Assembly: GCA_000499405.2 (NCBI GenBank) | Contig: HG738138.1 | Coordinates: 21,524,824 to 21,588,823, forward strand | DNA length: 64,000 bases | From: Onchocerca volvulus | Lineage: Eukaryota > Nematoda > Chromadorea > Rhabditida > Onchocercidae | Reading direction: 5' to 3' | In this document: positions 28,301 through 43,300 of the stretch, piece after piece | Position numbering within the stretch: position 1 is the first letter of the stretch | How the letters are laid out: the number at the start of each line of letters is the position of its first letter | Notes under the pieces: model-generated | What the model saw: only the letters and a program-made list of their open reading frames with translations | Told to the model about the DNA's origin: nothing | The model's database searches: none | Translations under genes and position numbers: made by a program

Positions 28301-31300
28301 ACTTATTTTTTAATTTAAAAGGATGGTATCTAAGCTTTAATAGTAATTAATACAAGTTAAACTTCTATTCCCGTCAGAAAAATGTTTGAAAGTCAGAATG
28401 ATTGCTTTGAGCATACATTGTTCTGATTCTTTAGTTTTTGGTGGAGTGACAAATGACGCAGTTGTAAGTTCACCTGCAGCCGAAGATTGGCAGTCGATAG
28501 ACTTTGCACCCTTGGAATGGACTCTGATTGGTGAGGACGATAATTGGTTAAGGATATCAATAAAAAATATTGAAATACCCGATGAGCGAGATGAAAATAA
28601 TATTGACATCGAGCAAAGGGATTCTTTGAAAGGACTTGTTGTAAGTAATTAAATATCCTTGGCAAAATCCATGTTTTAAAATACATGCAATGTTTATATA
28701 AAATTTCCTTTTTTTCTTGTAGTGATATGGGACTTATATCTTTGCTCTCAGTGCTGTTTAGACTAAATTAATTTTTATTTTATTCGTGTCATAATTAATG
28801 ATTAATAAAGGAATATTGCAGTTCAATGAAGGAATCTGCATGTTGAATGGTGAGAACGATGGATGTGGACGAGTGGAATTTGTCCACGCGGGATACACAC
28901 CACCAAATGGTATTGGCACAGATTTAATTTTATCGAAATTCCTTTGTTTGAGGATCAAATTTGAATATTTGATTCTTTGTAACTTTTTCAGATTTCTTCA
29001 TTAAATCACATTTGGCGACGGTTTTATTCAATGCTCCACCTGGCAGCTCGTTTCGATTTCTTTGGGAAAATATCCCAATTACTGTGGCGAATGCTTCACT
29101 TTCAAAAGCAAACCAGACAATTATTGAAGACTCCATGCAGAGTAATTTTTTGATTTTAAAAATAATTCCGCTTGATTATCTGAATAGAGAACTTTGTCTT
29201 TTTATTCCCTGTTATGAAATGTATACAGTTGATTATAATTCTTTTTAATTCGAAACATTCTTTTAAAAACAACCGGTTTTTCAAGTTATTTTTAGCCTGA
29301 AATGATTGATCTGTATATTTAAAATATATTGCAGAATTCACTTGCGGTGGCACCCTTACGGCAACATTTGATTCACAATATCTTACAAATCCAGGTGCTA
29401 AATCTGCAGATGGTCAATTCACAACAGTCATTCCGCATGCTTCAACTGTAGGAATATGGCGATCCATTAATATGTATCGCCTCTCGAAATGTCAGTATTT
29501 CAATTTTTATTCTATTCGCATGTTTCTGTATAATTACAAAAACTTTAATATTGTATTTCGAATATTCTAACATCAACTAAATCTATTCGTAATAGAATGT
29601 AAATTTCACTATAATTGACATACAGCGCTTGACGTAGTATTTTATCAATATTCTAATCTATTTCGTGTTATTTTTCTGTTTTGTTATTCAAACTAATTTT
29701 ATTCATAAGCGAATTGTAATTTGATTTTATAAGTGTCAATTAATATAGGGCATGGAAGTTATGCGAATGGTTTAAAATGTCGATGGACAATAGTTCGACC
29801 AATGTTTGCTGGCTTGAGGCTCAAAATAATTTCGATGGATCTTGAGGAACATGTTGATTGTCGTTTTGACTATGTTGCCATTTCATCGGATGTAGACGGT
29901 GTTAGTTACGAGAATGGACAACTTATGTAAGTTTTGGTACTATTTTTGAGAACTGTTCATTGAGAAATTCTTGAATTCCTGTGAGGATTTCATGCGATGA
30001 ATTGCAGTGGTAATGTTGTCAAGTTTTGCAAACACAAAGATGTGGGGACAGAAGAGTTGTTCAGCTCGGAAGATACTGTAACAATCTTTTTCATGACAGA
30101 TAGGAATAGAGGTGGCCGAGGATTCGTCATTGAATACAAGCTTGGCAAGTATAAAACTATTGAATTTCAACTTTGCTCTGGAATTTTTGCATTCTCTTCA
30201 GTTTTACTATTCTACTGAATTGACAAATGAATATTAATGTCGTCTCTTAACTTTATTCATTTCTCATTCAGTTTATAATTTGAATGCGTTTTCATTTCAT
30301 AGAAGTATCATTATGCTCTTAGAATTTTTATTGTTTCGTTTTATAATTTTTCTTGCAATCTTATGGGCGAAATAACTATGAGAATTTTTGATTGATTTTA
30401 AAATTTCTTCACTTATAAAAAATTATTCATGTCATTGGATATATTTCAGTTTGCCAATCGTTTGATTACATACCAGCTTCGCTTGGTGTTTTTAATCGGA
30501 TAATACAGAGTCCAAATTATCCCAATGAATACAGTAACAATTTGTCATGCTCGTGGTCAGTAATGCTGGAAAGTAATCGACCAATTTTAGCCAAATTCCT
30601 CATTATGGATGTTGAGGAAAGTGCATCATGTGCAAAGGATAGCATCATTGTGGTGAAATTTCCTCGTCTTCTATTAAACGTTTCATTATAATGGATATAG
30701 AAGCAACTCGCTTTTCGTGGTTTTTATAGTTTGAATACTTTATTGATATTTCTTTCTTCATATTTATTCATTTTTTGGAATTGCGAAAAATAAATCTTTT
30801 CAGCACTCCAATCCTATCCATCTGGACGGGGCAACGAGTGATGATAAATTATGTGGTAATCTAACTGGATGGAATAAAACTTTTCCAAATGGAAGAGTTT
30901 TTATTAGTTTCACTACCGACTCAAATACTACAAGAAAAGTTATTTATATTTGCTATTTTTATTTATTCATTATTTTTTTTTATTTTTTATTTTTTACTTT
31001 TTTTTTTGCTATTTAATTCAGCTAGAAGAAAGAGATGAAAGGATTTTCTGGATTATACTGTAAAATTTTGAATTTATCAATACAGGGTTTCGCATTGCAA
31101 CTGATGGAACAAATTCATGACTGTAGTTCAGACCAGCTTATCCTGACTGAAGACGATTCCCCAAAAGTACTTAGTTCACCAGGATTTCCAAAAAGTATGC
31201 CGATATATTCTTTTTTCTGTTGTAGAATATTACATTAAAAGTAAATCAATTCTTAGTTCAAATTTAGATGGGATTGTTCAATATAATGGAAAATTATTGA

Positions 31301-34300
31301 TAAATATTTAAAAAAATTACTTTACAGTGTCACCAAATTCTTTGGATTGCATTTGGACAATCAGCGCATCCAGCGGGCATCGCATAAAATTCACTGTTGA
31401 CCCAATCAGTTTCAATCTCGAAGATACTACGATGGTTGATGCGTACGTACATCAATCACGAGATTTCTAAATTCTAAATTCATTTTCAAATTTGATTAGA
31501 AACTTGTAAATTAATATAATTTCAAGGTAATGACATAAGATTTTATCTTCTAAAAGAAGTTCCAGAAATTGGTATCTTGAGCCGATGAAAAAAACTTTTT
31601 GATTTAGAGGGAAATAACCCACAAATTTCTTTTGGTTTCATATTTCATCAAGTTATTAGCTAAAATTATAGATGTACTAATAATTACTTGGAGATTCGAG
31701 ATGGACCTTCAAAGTTATCTGCGTTAATTGGGCGTTACTGTGGAAAAGAACCACCAAGTACTATCTTTAGCACTGGATCTTATCTAAACATTCACTATCA
31801 AACAGATTCATTTGCTCATTTTGCGGGTTGGAATGCTACTTATGAAATTGGTACAGTTTTTCCATACAAATTTTTTTCTCTGAAAAAAAGTTAAGTGGTT
31901 AAGTTCTGGTCATGAAGAATTTTTTTTTTTGTCCGAAGCATTGACCAATGGCTTTATTGCTTATCTTGAAAGTAATTGAAGTAAGCCCAACTGAAGCTGA
32001 TTAAAATTTTCAAGAAGTTTGAAATTGATTTAGCTTTGTTTTTTTTTTTTTTTTTTTTTTTTCATACTAATTTCAGTAACTCCGATCTTATTGTCACGAA
32101 GCATTTTACGCTCCACTGATTTCTTGTTTGCGTTATTTTCAGCATCATGTGGTGGTAGTGTTGTTATTCCTAAAAATGGAAATCGTGTGATCACTAGTCC
32201 AAATTATCCGGAACCTTATCCGAGCCGAGCTACTTGTGAATGGACTGTAGTGGCTCCTCGAGGACATTACGTAAATGCAACGTAAAATTTAAATATTAAT
32301 GCTTAATTTGATGCTAACTTGTGAGGACTATTGCATCACCATTTATAGATAAGATCATCGTGATTTAATCTATAGGTTCGATCATCTATGGATTTTATTT
32401 ACTGAAAATTGCACGGAAGACAGTATTGCTGTACGAGAACGAGATAGTACTGGTAAATGTTATTTAGATTGAAGATTAGTGTATTCGATTATTATCTGAA
32501 GCTTTGTTATTATTTTGGATCTTTTTTTTTCTAAATGAAAGATGAATATATGAGCTTCTGAATATCTTTAGGAGAATATATTCTGAAACCAGTGTGTGTA
32601 TCGAACGCAGTACGCGGTAAACATTTCATATCATCTCAGAATACTATGGTTGTTTCATTCCGATCAAATAATACTGTGGGCCGACCAAGTCGTTTATTTT
32701 GCTCGGAAAGGAAATGTGGTTTCCATCTCAGTTTAGTTCCTAGCAAAATAGGTAATAATTTTATTTATTAAATTTTATTTCTATCGATATTAGACTTTAA
32801 CTTAGTTGCTTGAAGCAAATACTTATAAACATTGATCATAAAATTTCTCTTACAGAATGTGGAGGAGATGTAAGTGATGATTCTGGCTACATTACTGCTC
32901 CGGGTTATCCGAATCAGCTTCAAGCACATATAATATGTGAGTGGACATTTCGAGCAGGAATCGGTTTCCGTTATGTTTTCGACTTTGCTTTCGTCAAGCA
33001 TGAAGTAAATTCTTGAAAAATCAATAGATGGTGATTTAGTAAAATTTCGATGTTAAAGTGCTTGAAATAGAAGTAAAGTTTTTTCACGAAATTTATATTT
33101 CGTGCCTACTTCTCTAGAAAATATAAGCAGATGATGATCTTTTTTACTATTTGGTTTGATTTTGGCTTTTATCATTCATTTTTTTTTCTTTTTCCAGCTT
33201 TATAATTTACCAGAAATAAAGCCATTACTTCAGTTTTATGATCCAAATATAGTATTCCGATTTATTGTATGTATTTTTGAAGAATTTCTATCAAACTACA
33301 TACAATGAAGTTAATTGTTATCCGGATATCTATATTACTAATGGCCTGAATAAAATGATGGATTATTATGGTTTCGTGGATCGCAATTTTTGTTCCAATG
33401 AAACGCGATTTGTTTCGACGGCAGATTTAATCACAATACGTTATAATGACCGAGCTGCTGCATATGAAAAGCAAAATATGCGCGAACGTGGGATACCGCC
33501 AGAGAAAATTTATGCTCCATTCCGAATCTCTTACTTCAAGGTATTCTTATATTAATAATACCATACAATCTTATAATATATTGCATCAGTGATTAAAAAT
33601 TAATGGTAAACGGAATTTTTTCTCTCTTTCTTTTTTTTTTTTTCTTTTACATTACTTCAGAAAACGCAGTATTCAGTATCTTATTAATATTTTAAATTTT
33701 TAAAATTACTTTTCTGCGAATCCGTTAATCTTGCAACGCTTCTACATTTTCATTTTCTTGGAATATGTCAGTAGATAACTGACGAACTATCGAGCAAATT
33801 TAAAAACATTCAAACTATTAACTTTGTTTTAATAGATTTTGTAGATTTTTGTAAGCATCTAATTATATGCGGAGATCTAAATTTTGCTTGACATTAGCAT
33901 TTTCATTCAATGATTTGACTTTGAGGTAACAGCCGAATTCGATGAAAATGCGTGCATGTATCATGTCATAAGGAATAAAACAATTGAATTGAAAGGTCCA
34001 ACGAAATATTCGATTGCCGCAGCATCTGATATCGGTCTTCATTTCTTTATGGGTTTTAATTAAACATATTTCATTCTGTGGGATTTCATTCAAAATTTCC
34101 GGTAGTTATCATAGAATAGAAATCTTTGAAAAATTAATTATTCAAGTATTACGAAATTAGATTTGGGCTCGGTAAAACTCGATAATATTCAACAGTAATT
34201 TCAGACTACTGCCATCTACTCATAGAACGGCAATTTCTAACAGGCACTACAGTATTACGCTTCAAAAATTTTTCCTCTTCTGAAAATGCATACTGGAAAT

Positions 34301-37300
34301 CTAATAGTAGATGCTTGGACACTGAAAGTTATGTGCTTATAACAGGTAATTAATCTCCTTAAGTTGAGTCATATTTTGCTGTGTATTTTCTTCTTATCAT
34401 TCTTTTCTAATTAAAGTTACTGAAAAATTCATGTTTATAATGTTTTTGCTCGAATATTAATAGCATTTTACACAATTCAATATCCTGATTCTAAAGAAAT
34501 GAGGAGTGACAAAATTAATTTCCAGTATCAGTATCAGTAACTTAATTTATCTTACTCATCCTAAGATAAATCATTTAATAAATGATTTAATAAATGATAT
34601 ATCTAGCATAATGCATAAAACTGATTTGTGAATTGAATAAATTTTCAGCGCTTGGTAATGAACCATGGCCTTTCGAAGCTCGCTTCTGTGATGGATCATT
34701 AAAAAAAACTACTAATTTCACAATAGCATTGCCACACAGAAGTTTCGATATTCATGTTTTTCAAAGACTTCATTTATCATCAATCTCCTTCAATCTCACC
34801 GTCCAATTCTTACGTAATTTTTGCTACACGAGTGGTTGAGAATAAAATTTCTAATTATTCTGCAATTTTTTTTAATAACACAAAATTCCTGCTTTATACA
34901 TGACATGCTTCTTCATATTATTTTATTTGCTCGCAATTTAAATATAAAATTTTTTCAGCTTGCGGTGGTTTGATCCAAGGTCCGGAACCGGGTATTTTAA
35001 CAAGTCCTGGTTTTCATGAAATCGAAAATAGCACTTACGAACCCAATACACAATGCGTTTGGAGCTTGAAAGCTCCTGAAGGACAAATTGTTAAGGTTCT
35101 GATCAATATTTGTAGAAAAAAAAAGCTGTAACATTTTGTGTAGTTACTTGAGATGACTACAGGGAAATTCCAAAATATAATAATGACGGTAAATAATAGA
35201 TGGCTTATGCTTAATTTGTAACGCGCCGTCGATAATTTCACAGAGTATGGTAAGTTTGAAATGTTTGTTAGATTGATCTGTTGATTTCATTCTAGCTTTC
35301 AATTTTAATAAGGATAGAAAATTGTTCGATAAGAGTGAGAATTTCAGATCAAAATAACTGATATGGATTTGGAATATAATGTGGAATGCAAGCATGATTT
35401 TTTGAAATTGTTTGAAGGTAATTATTTAAAGCTATGTCTTAATAGTTGAAAAGAATTATTGTATATAATATCCGGTTTGTTTGTTTTTTTTTTTTTTTTT
35501 TTTGAAGACAATAAAAAATGGAAGCCTTTTCTACGTTTTCTCTAAAGAAAAACTTACCTTTATCTATAGAAAAATTGGCTATTACAACAAGAAAATCACG
35601 AACATATCATTTCTTGTTTAGAAATTTTTGGAAATGATTTATTTTAGGGATTTCAAGAAAGTTAGGTCTTATTGTAGGAGGTGGTACTGATGCATCATTG
35701 GTACACGTATACTGCAATAATCCGTATGATGAACCAATACAAGATCGATTCAAAGAAGTGAAGTCCAGAGGACGATATCTAACACTTTATTTTAACACGG
35801 ATAAGTCAATTGAACGAAGAGGCTTTCGTCTGGAATATAGTTTTTCTGGCTTTGAGGATGGTAGGTTTATTTTGTGCTTATATGAGCCATTTTTTTAACA
35901 ACAGTAATATTTGCACATGGATACTTTTTGTTTCCTTGTAAATTATTATTTTACAGAATGTGGATTTACGACAAATCGTATGATAGGTACTGTGACAAGT
36001 CCAAGAAGTCCACAAGATTATCCAAATCGTGCTTACTGTTTGTGGGATATTTCGGTACCGTTTGGCTATCATGTAGCATTATACTTCAACCGTTTTGATG
36101 TACAACAATCGGATGATTGCAGCAAGGATTACGTTAAGGTTATTTTAGAAATTAAAATTTTATTAGTCGATGTATATATAAATTTCATAAAGAAGATGAG
36201 ATATTAATCTCAATCATCACTGATGAAGTGGTTTAGATTGCGAAATAGGGACACAGTAACTGGATCGAATATTAGACATAATTTAGTTCTTAAATTTTTT
36301 TGGTGGAAAATAGCAGACCACAATATACCGTCATAGCAACACTTACATAACATCGATTTTCTTTCATTAATTTAAAATATATAATATTGTGCAGATTTTT
36401 GTTCTGATGTGCAATTATGATTTTTTTATTCCAATTTTAATTTCCTGTAAAAGTTAAATATTTCACTTTAGATAAGCCAGGAACATCATTCAAGGGCTAT
36501 GGCACCAGTTGGAGGTTATTACTTCTTGTTCGATCATGAAGAAGAGTTGAAAAAAATTTGTGGGTATGAAACACCTCAAATGTTCCGTTCAGAAAGTAAT
36601 CGTATCAAAATCGAATTCAAGTCAGATGACAGGATAACAGGGAAAGGATTCAATATAACATGGAAATCAGGTTATGCATTTTCTTTTTTCTTCAATAATG
36701 ATATTAAATGAAGGAAGTTTCATAAACTATGAAAGTTAGCAAAAAATAATTTGAGGAGAAACACCCTGTGCTGAGAAAAATTTACTAAAGTTGATCTCTG
36801 CGCTGAGGAGAATTAATGAAAGAACTTCCTTATTTGCAAAGATTGGAATTGTAAGATTATTGTAAACATTGATGAAGTATTTTAGGAAGTATAGTGAGAA
36901 AAAATGAAGCAGTTTTTGGCAGCATTTGAAATAATGATCAGAAGTATTTTAGAGTGTGGCACAACTTTTCGATTGAACCATGGTGTAGTGACGTCGCCTC
37001 ACTACCCACGTTTTTATCCAAACGAAGACATGGAATGCAATTATTTGATAGAGCCCATATACGACGGCACACTTATAATCACATTAAGGATTCTTGATCT
37101 AGAGCTTGACCCCTATATTCGTGCGTTTACTCTATTGTATCTTATTTTAAAGTTTGGGTTTTTTTTTTCTTTACATCGCTATGAGCATATCAAAGATACT
37201 GATTGCCATTTGCGAAGAATGATATAACTTGAGTAAAATGCGCCTTATTTTGTATCTAAATATATTGCAGTATATATTTTGATGCACTTCCATTATTCTT

Positions 37301-40300
37301 TAACCGTAGTGATGGATAGGACCTTTAGTTGATAAATTGGAATTTAAAAAGTAAACATCATAAAATATAATTATTTGATAAAGCCGAGTTTGACGGCAAA
37401 TTTATAATAGTGTTGAAGATTTTTGACGGAAGCTGTTTACAAATGGGTCAGGTGGTGGAAATTTTCGCTGTTGAATTGCAACAGTTCTATTTTTGAATTT
37501 AAATTTTCAGATGATTATAATCGGCAGCCATGCAATACAGATTTCGTGGAGCTAAGAGATATTTCAGCAAAACGTGTTATTGATACGTTTTGCGCGAATC
37601 GCGATATTATCAGTGAAATAGCACCTTTATCAGTTAAGGTAAGTTATATATGCTTTGTACAAGCAGCTTTCATTTGCTGTAAGTGAAATATGATCAGATT
37701 TTCTTTATTGAAGGTTTTTGACAATCTGTATCTGATATCATAGTAAAAATATTAAGCAAATATATAAAAATTCAAGAAATTTAACACAAACATAAAACTA
37801 ATGAAGCAATATACAAATCCATAGATACTGCAGTGAAATAAGAAAGAGCGCTTTTTTTAAATGAAGTTACAAAAAATTTTTCAGTTATTTTCATTGTAAC
37901 TTTTGTTCACTTATAAAATCACTTGTACTTTTAAATCTTGGAAATGTATCTTATTGAATGGAGTAAAATTTTTAATGCAAAGAAATGAATTTTAAAAGAT
38001 TTTAGGGACCGGTAGGTGTACGTTTCGTCTCAAACACATCAGTCTTTGAGGATCTCCTTAATCATCGTAAAAATCGCCGCGGTTTCAAAATATCATATGC
38101 TTTGTCAAGTAATTAATTTGAACGGTTGACTTTTAGGAGCTGCGTTCTTTGCTTAAAAATATGAATATGATTTTTTACTAAGATCTCATCTGCATTAAGA
38201 AAAATTTCTCCAAATAAATTTGTCTATTTTAATTAAGGTCATTATAAATGTTGGCAGAAAGAGAATACTGATATGCTCATTCTTATCTAAATATTTCCAA
38301 AGTTATCTTTATTTTTTCTTTATAAAGTAATTCGACTTCCTTTGTAGAATGTGGTGGTGAAATTAATTTTAAAGAAGAAACAGGAATGATGTCAACAGTT
38401 ATTTCATCTCCCGGTTTTCCTTTGCCGTATCACCATAATCTTGATTGCGTTTGGAACATATCTGCTCCTGAAAAACGGATTATTAGTATTAAGCAAGTTT
38501 TATTCAGAAACTTTTTCTTTTTTCATTTAGTTTATAAGTTATTAGTCAAATGAACAATTTCTGACATATTAATATTGGGTATCATGCAAGATTATTTCAT
38601 CTACAGCATTTCTTAAATGAAAGATAGAGAAACATTTATCAACTTTTGTTGATGAACAGATATTATAAATTTTAACTATTTGATAAATTTCACTTAATAT
38701 TAGTACTATCTAATTATTCAGTGTATTTCCTGAATCGCACTATTGTATGCCTTTTATATCTTCTAATGGATCTTTTACAGAAGTTCACATGGCTACTTAT
38801 CATTCAGATGCAATAATCGTGGAAGTATTTTCTTTTTTTCTTTAGACATACACATTTGGATTTGGAGGAATCATCTGACTGTTTGTTTGATTTTGTGGAA
38901 TTCTTTGATGGTTCACAAATTAACAATGCAACCAGCATGGGCAAATTTTGTGGTACAATCATTCCATCCAATCAAATGTCAACAACTGGCCGATTCTTGG
39001 TTGTAAGATTTTATTCGGACAGAAGCGCCAATAGAGGAGGATTCAGAATTATTGCAACTGCCTCTCTCGGTAGTTTTTTTAAATGTTTGATACACAATGT
39101 CATTTCAAGACTTAATGTATATTGTGCCCTTAGAATATTGAAAGGGAAAAAAAGAATGGCGAACTGATAATAACGTTAATCAATTCCTCAAAGAAGGAGT
39201 AATAATATTTAGATATTGTTAAATTCTGGAGCAACTATCATCGAAAATGTTTAATCATTATTTTTCAGTTATGTTGTGAAACTCTATGTACTTTAAAAGT
39301 AAATATATCTTCTCCTAGATTTACAAAGAAAATTTCGATTAGTTCAGGTCCAGAAGGAGGATGTGGTGGAGAGATCAATATTGATAGCAATTACGAGCTC
39401 AGAGCCCCTTTGAATCCGAAAACAGGTCAATACTATAACTTTTTGCGCTGTGGTTGGACATTGAAAGCACCGATAGGGAAAGTACTGGAAGTACAACTGA
39501 AAGATTTGGAATTGGAAGCACCTGACGCTGAAACAGAACATTGCTATGATTTCATTGCGGTATAGATATTTCTTTTGAATATTTTAAAAATTATAAAATT
39601 ATTCTGTTCGATCTTTTCGAGTACTCTTTTAGCCACTTCCTCCTCCTCTGGACTCTTTATCTCAGTTCTAACAAAAAATTTTCAAAATTTCAGATTTATG
39701 ATGGTTATAAGACGATATCCCCCATGCTACTGTCAAATACATGCAAGATCATGGAACAGCTCCCTTTGATTATGCGAAGTTCTTATCGTGCGTTGCATAT
39801 TTATTTCGAGACCGATTCCGATAAAACATTCAAAGGATTTACGATGGAATTCAAAGCTATTACAGGCATTATTTTCAGCGAAAAAGAGATCGCTCAGTTA
39901 TTAATATGTTGTTTTTCCATTTTGTTCATCCATATCATAATAAGTTATAATTTGCAGCGTTAAGCTTGCGGATATTTTACTTTTTTTTTTCAAATGTGTC
40001 TAGTTCCTTATTGCCAGTAGAATTCTAAACTTATGATTCAGATCACAGTTCAAATTTTGAAATTTGAAATGTGATCTGAATCAAAAATTATTGATTCAAG
40101 ACAAGTGAGATTCTTGTGGACTTGAAACATTTGAATTTTTCAAATTTGATCATTACAGCGCCGTGTGGAGGTCGGAGAACTGCTGCTACTGAGCCTGCTG
40201 AACTCCAGTATGAAAGTGAAAAAAGTAAGATATATATGTCATTATTTCTAAACTACAAGTACCGTTTTTATATATTTTTTTTTTTATTCATCTTGTTAAC

Positions 40301-43300
40301 AGATGTTTGATTCTTTTCCATTATTATGCTGTCAGTGATTTCGACTAATATTCAGGAGGAATATTACAATTTAAGGCACTCAGCATTGTTTAAATTTCGA
40401 TACATTATAATATATATAAAGAAGTGTATTGGAAATGGAAAAAGCAACAAAGGCTTGAATAATGCATTTATGAGTAAAGATAACATTGATGAGTAGAGAT
40501 CATACAGCTCCAATCATTTATCACCTTTGTAAATTTTAGCGCTTACACGAACATTTCCAAAGCATCAACGTTGTCGCTGGATAATTTATTCAAAAGAGCG
40601 AATGCCCTTACATGTTGACTTCAGGTTCAAAATTTTACAATAGTTCTTATATTTTCTTTTTTTGGATCTTTCAGATTCATTGTTTCCAACTTAGATGTTC
40701 AATCTACTTTGTTATTACTTTTTTAGTCAATTCTCATTTCCTTCTTTAACACCCGATTGTACCGATGAATATATGGAAATACGAGATGCTGGCACACCCA
40801 CAGATTGTCATCATCCTGCTTGCCGTGGTACTAGTAATGAGTTGCAGACTTTTCGACTGTGTGGTAACACACTCCCAGCTGACTTCATTTCAGGAACAAG
40901 TGTTATTCAGGTAAAAATGTTCGGTCATTTAGAAGCGAAGTAGAAATGCAGTAGCTTGATATTAATTTAGTCAGGTAACTTTGATTATAATAAAGTACCA
41001 AAGCATTCTAGTAACTGGTGCAGTCCTTATTGTCATGGCTAATTACTACTTCAACACTTAAATTTGATGTTGTTTTCTTAGTTTTTTTTTGCCTGAAATA
41101 ATATTTCGTAACTTCAGATAACAACATCGGCAATTCTGCAGAGTGAACATACCGCCAGATTTCGCCTCTCTTACCAAACGCTTAATTGTTAGTTTTCTTC
41201 CCCCTTTTATTGCTAAAATCCACTTAAAGCCTTATTTCTAAACCTTGCAAACTTTCAATAATGCTTCAGATTGAACATTCATCATTTATCCAAGAAAATA
41301 TATAAGAGGGAAAAAGAGAGGAAAAAATAAGAATGTGTAAAAAACTTATTTCAGAAGTCCTTTATCTTTATATCTGATTTGTTTTGTCAATCAATTTTTA
41401 TAGCATGTAATCGAACAATCTCTACATATCAATCGATGAATGGCCATATTACAAGTCCAAACTATCCAAATCCTTACGACCATAACAGTTCCTGTTCTAC
41501 TATTCTAACAGCTTTAACCGGATATCATATATTTTTGGTTTTTAAAGATTTTAAACTAGAAAAAACTCGCCGATCATTTAATGGTCGATTATCCACCTCT
41601 ATTCAGGAAATGTTTGTGTTTATTTATCCCTAACCAAGTCATTTGTGTTTATTTTCATTTTTTTTTTTTCGACATAAAATTTCCTTCGATTTCGATAAGG
41701 ACTCTTAAAGAGAGAAATCTGCATATAGTCATATGTGATAATCCTTTGTGTTTTTTTGATTGGATATATATGACCTAATACTTAAATAAAAGTGTTCAGG
41801 CTAACCGATGTACGAAATTTCGGACCGTTTCAAAATGTAATTGATCAGTACAGCGGCCTTTATAGCAATGAATTTTGTGAATATGACTATGTTGAGGTGA
41901 AATATCGATATTCTATAACATCTTGACTAAGGAAGCTATCATATCAAAATTTTTATTTTCAATTCTAATGTTACAGAATTTAATGGAACTAACTTTCGAA
42001 ACTTTATACCATCGTAACGTTTTTCCGTAATACATCCAAATGTTTTTTTAAAAATTTTGATGTGTAATCTGATGAAATATCATGCTGATTTTTTAATACA
42101 GATAATTGATTCTTTTGAAAACCGAACACAACGATATTGCGACTACAAACTACCGCCCAGTTTTCTCAGCTCTAGTAACACGTTAGAAATTTATTTCAAA
42201 AGTGATAGTACAATGGCACCCGGAGGATATGATGCCTACTATTATACTGTACGACCATCAGGTGCGAATTGTAAATTTTACACTTTAACTGCCGTTTAGA
42301 ATATATTTCAAACTTCACTATTAAACTTAACTTTCTATGACCATTAAGTCATAATTCCTTTAGAAAGTCTCTCATTCATCTACTACGACTTTGGTGTCAT
42401 AAGTGAACCGCAAGGTGCAGTCACAAACGTTGGCTATCCAGGATATAAGAATCGGCAGAGGATGAGGTACTGTATAAAATCTTCAAATAGCATGCAGATT
42501 TGATAAGTAGGGGAGTTTCTCGCATGTATTCCAAACTTTCCTAATTCTCCTCCGCTCCTCTTTAATAATCTCAACTTTAAATTTCATTTTTTTTTCCAAT
42601 GAATCTAGCAGTAATAACTAAACAATTCTCCTGTCTTCTCTGTAAATTGTAACATCGCTGAATTAAAATGAATGATTGCGTATAAGGCTCCTGCCGATGT
42701 TGATATTGATGCACCTTCAACAACAGTGCTGAATATTCGATCGGTTTTTGATGATGATATTAGTCTTAATATTATAGATGGAGAATCGATCCACCGAATG
42801 GTCATAAATGTAAATTAATTCTCTTAACGATGGATTTCGGAAAAAATATAAATGGTGAATGTATTGAAGGTGATCATATGGTGCTAGGTGAGATCAGATC
42901 TGAAGGATCCGAAAATACACCACTCAATTATCTCCCATGCAGAGATGCCGTAAGATTCTGCAGCTTAATGATCGTGATATATATATATATATTTTTTTTA
43001 CGATTAATTTAATATTTAGTATATTTAAATTAAAATCAGAGTTTAAAAAACAAAATTTTTGATTGATTAGTCGTGATTTACCGAAGCGGAGAAGGAAATG
43101 GCATTATGCAAAGTTGAAGAAAGAAATTATAAATGTTATCAAACTTTAATCCGCTTGCTTTTTGGTGTGTAACATCAAAATATATTAGGATTAACACTAA
43201 ATTCTCTTACCTTGCACTCAACGTATAAGTGAACTTGAAATCTGTTAGATGTGAATACAATTATTGAAATATTTATGCTCATGTAATGGTTTGTTTTAGG

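Noticed and set aside
33198..33310. Exon starting at the strong TTTTTCCAG acceptor in CUB18
   Set aside because: The frame it opens stops before the conserved [11 protein letters not shown] segment, and no donor and acceptor pair of workable size links them.
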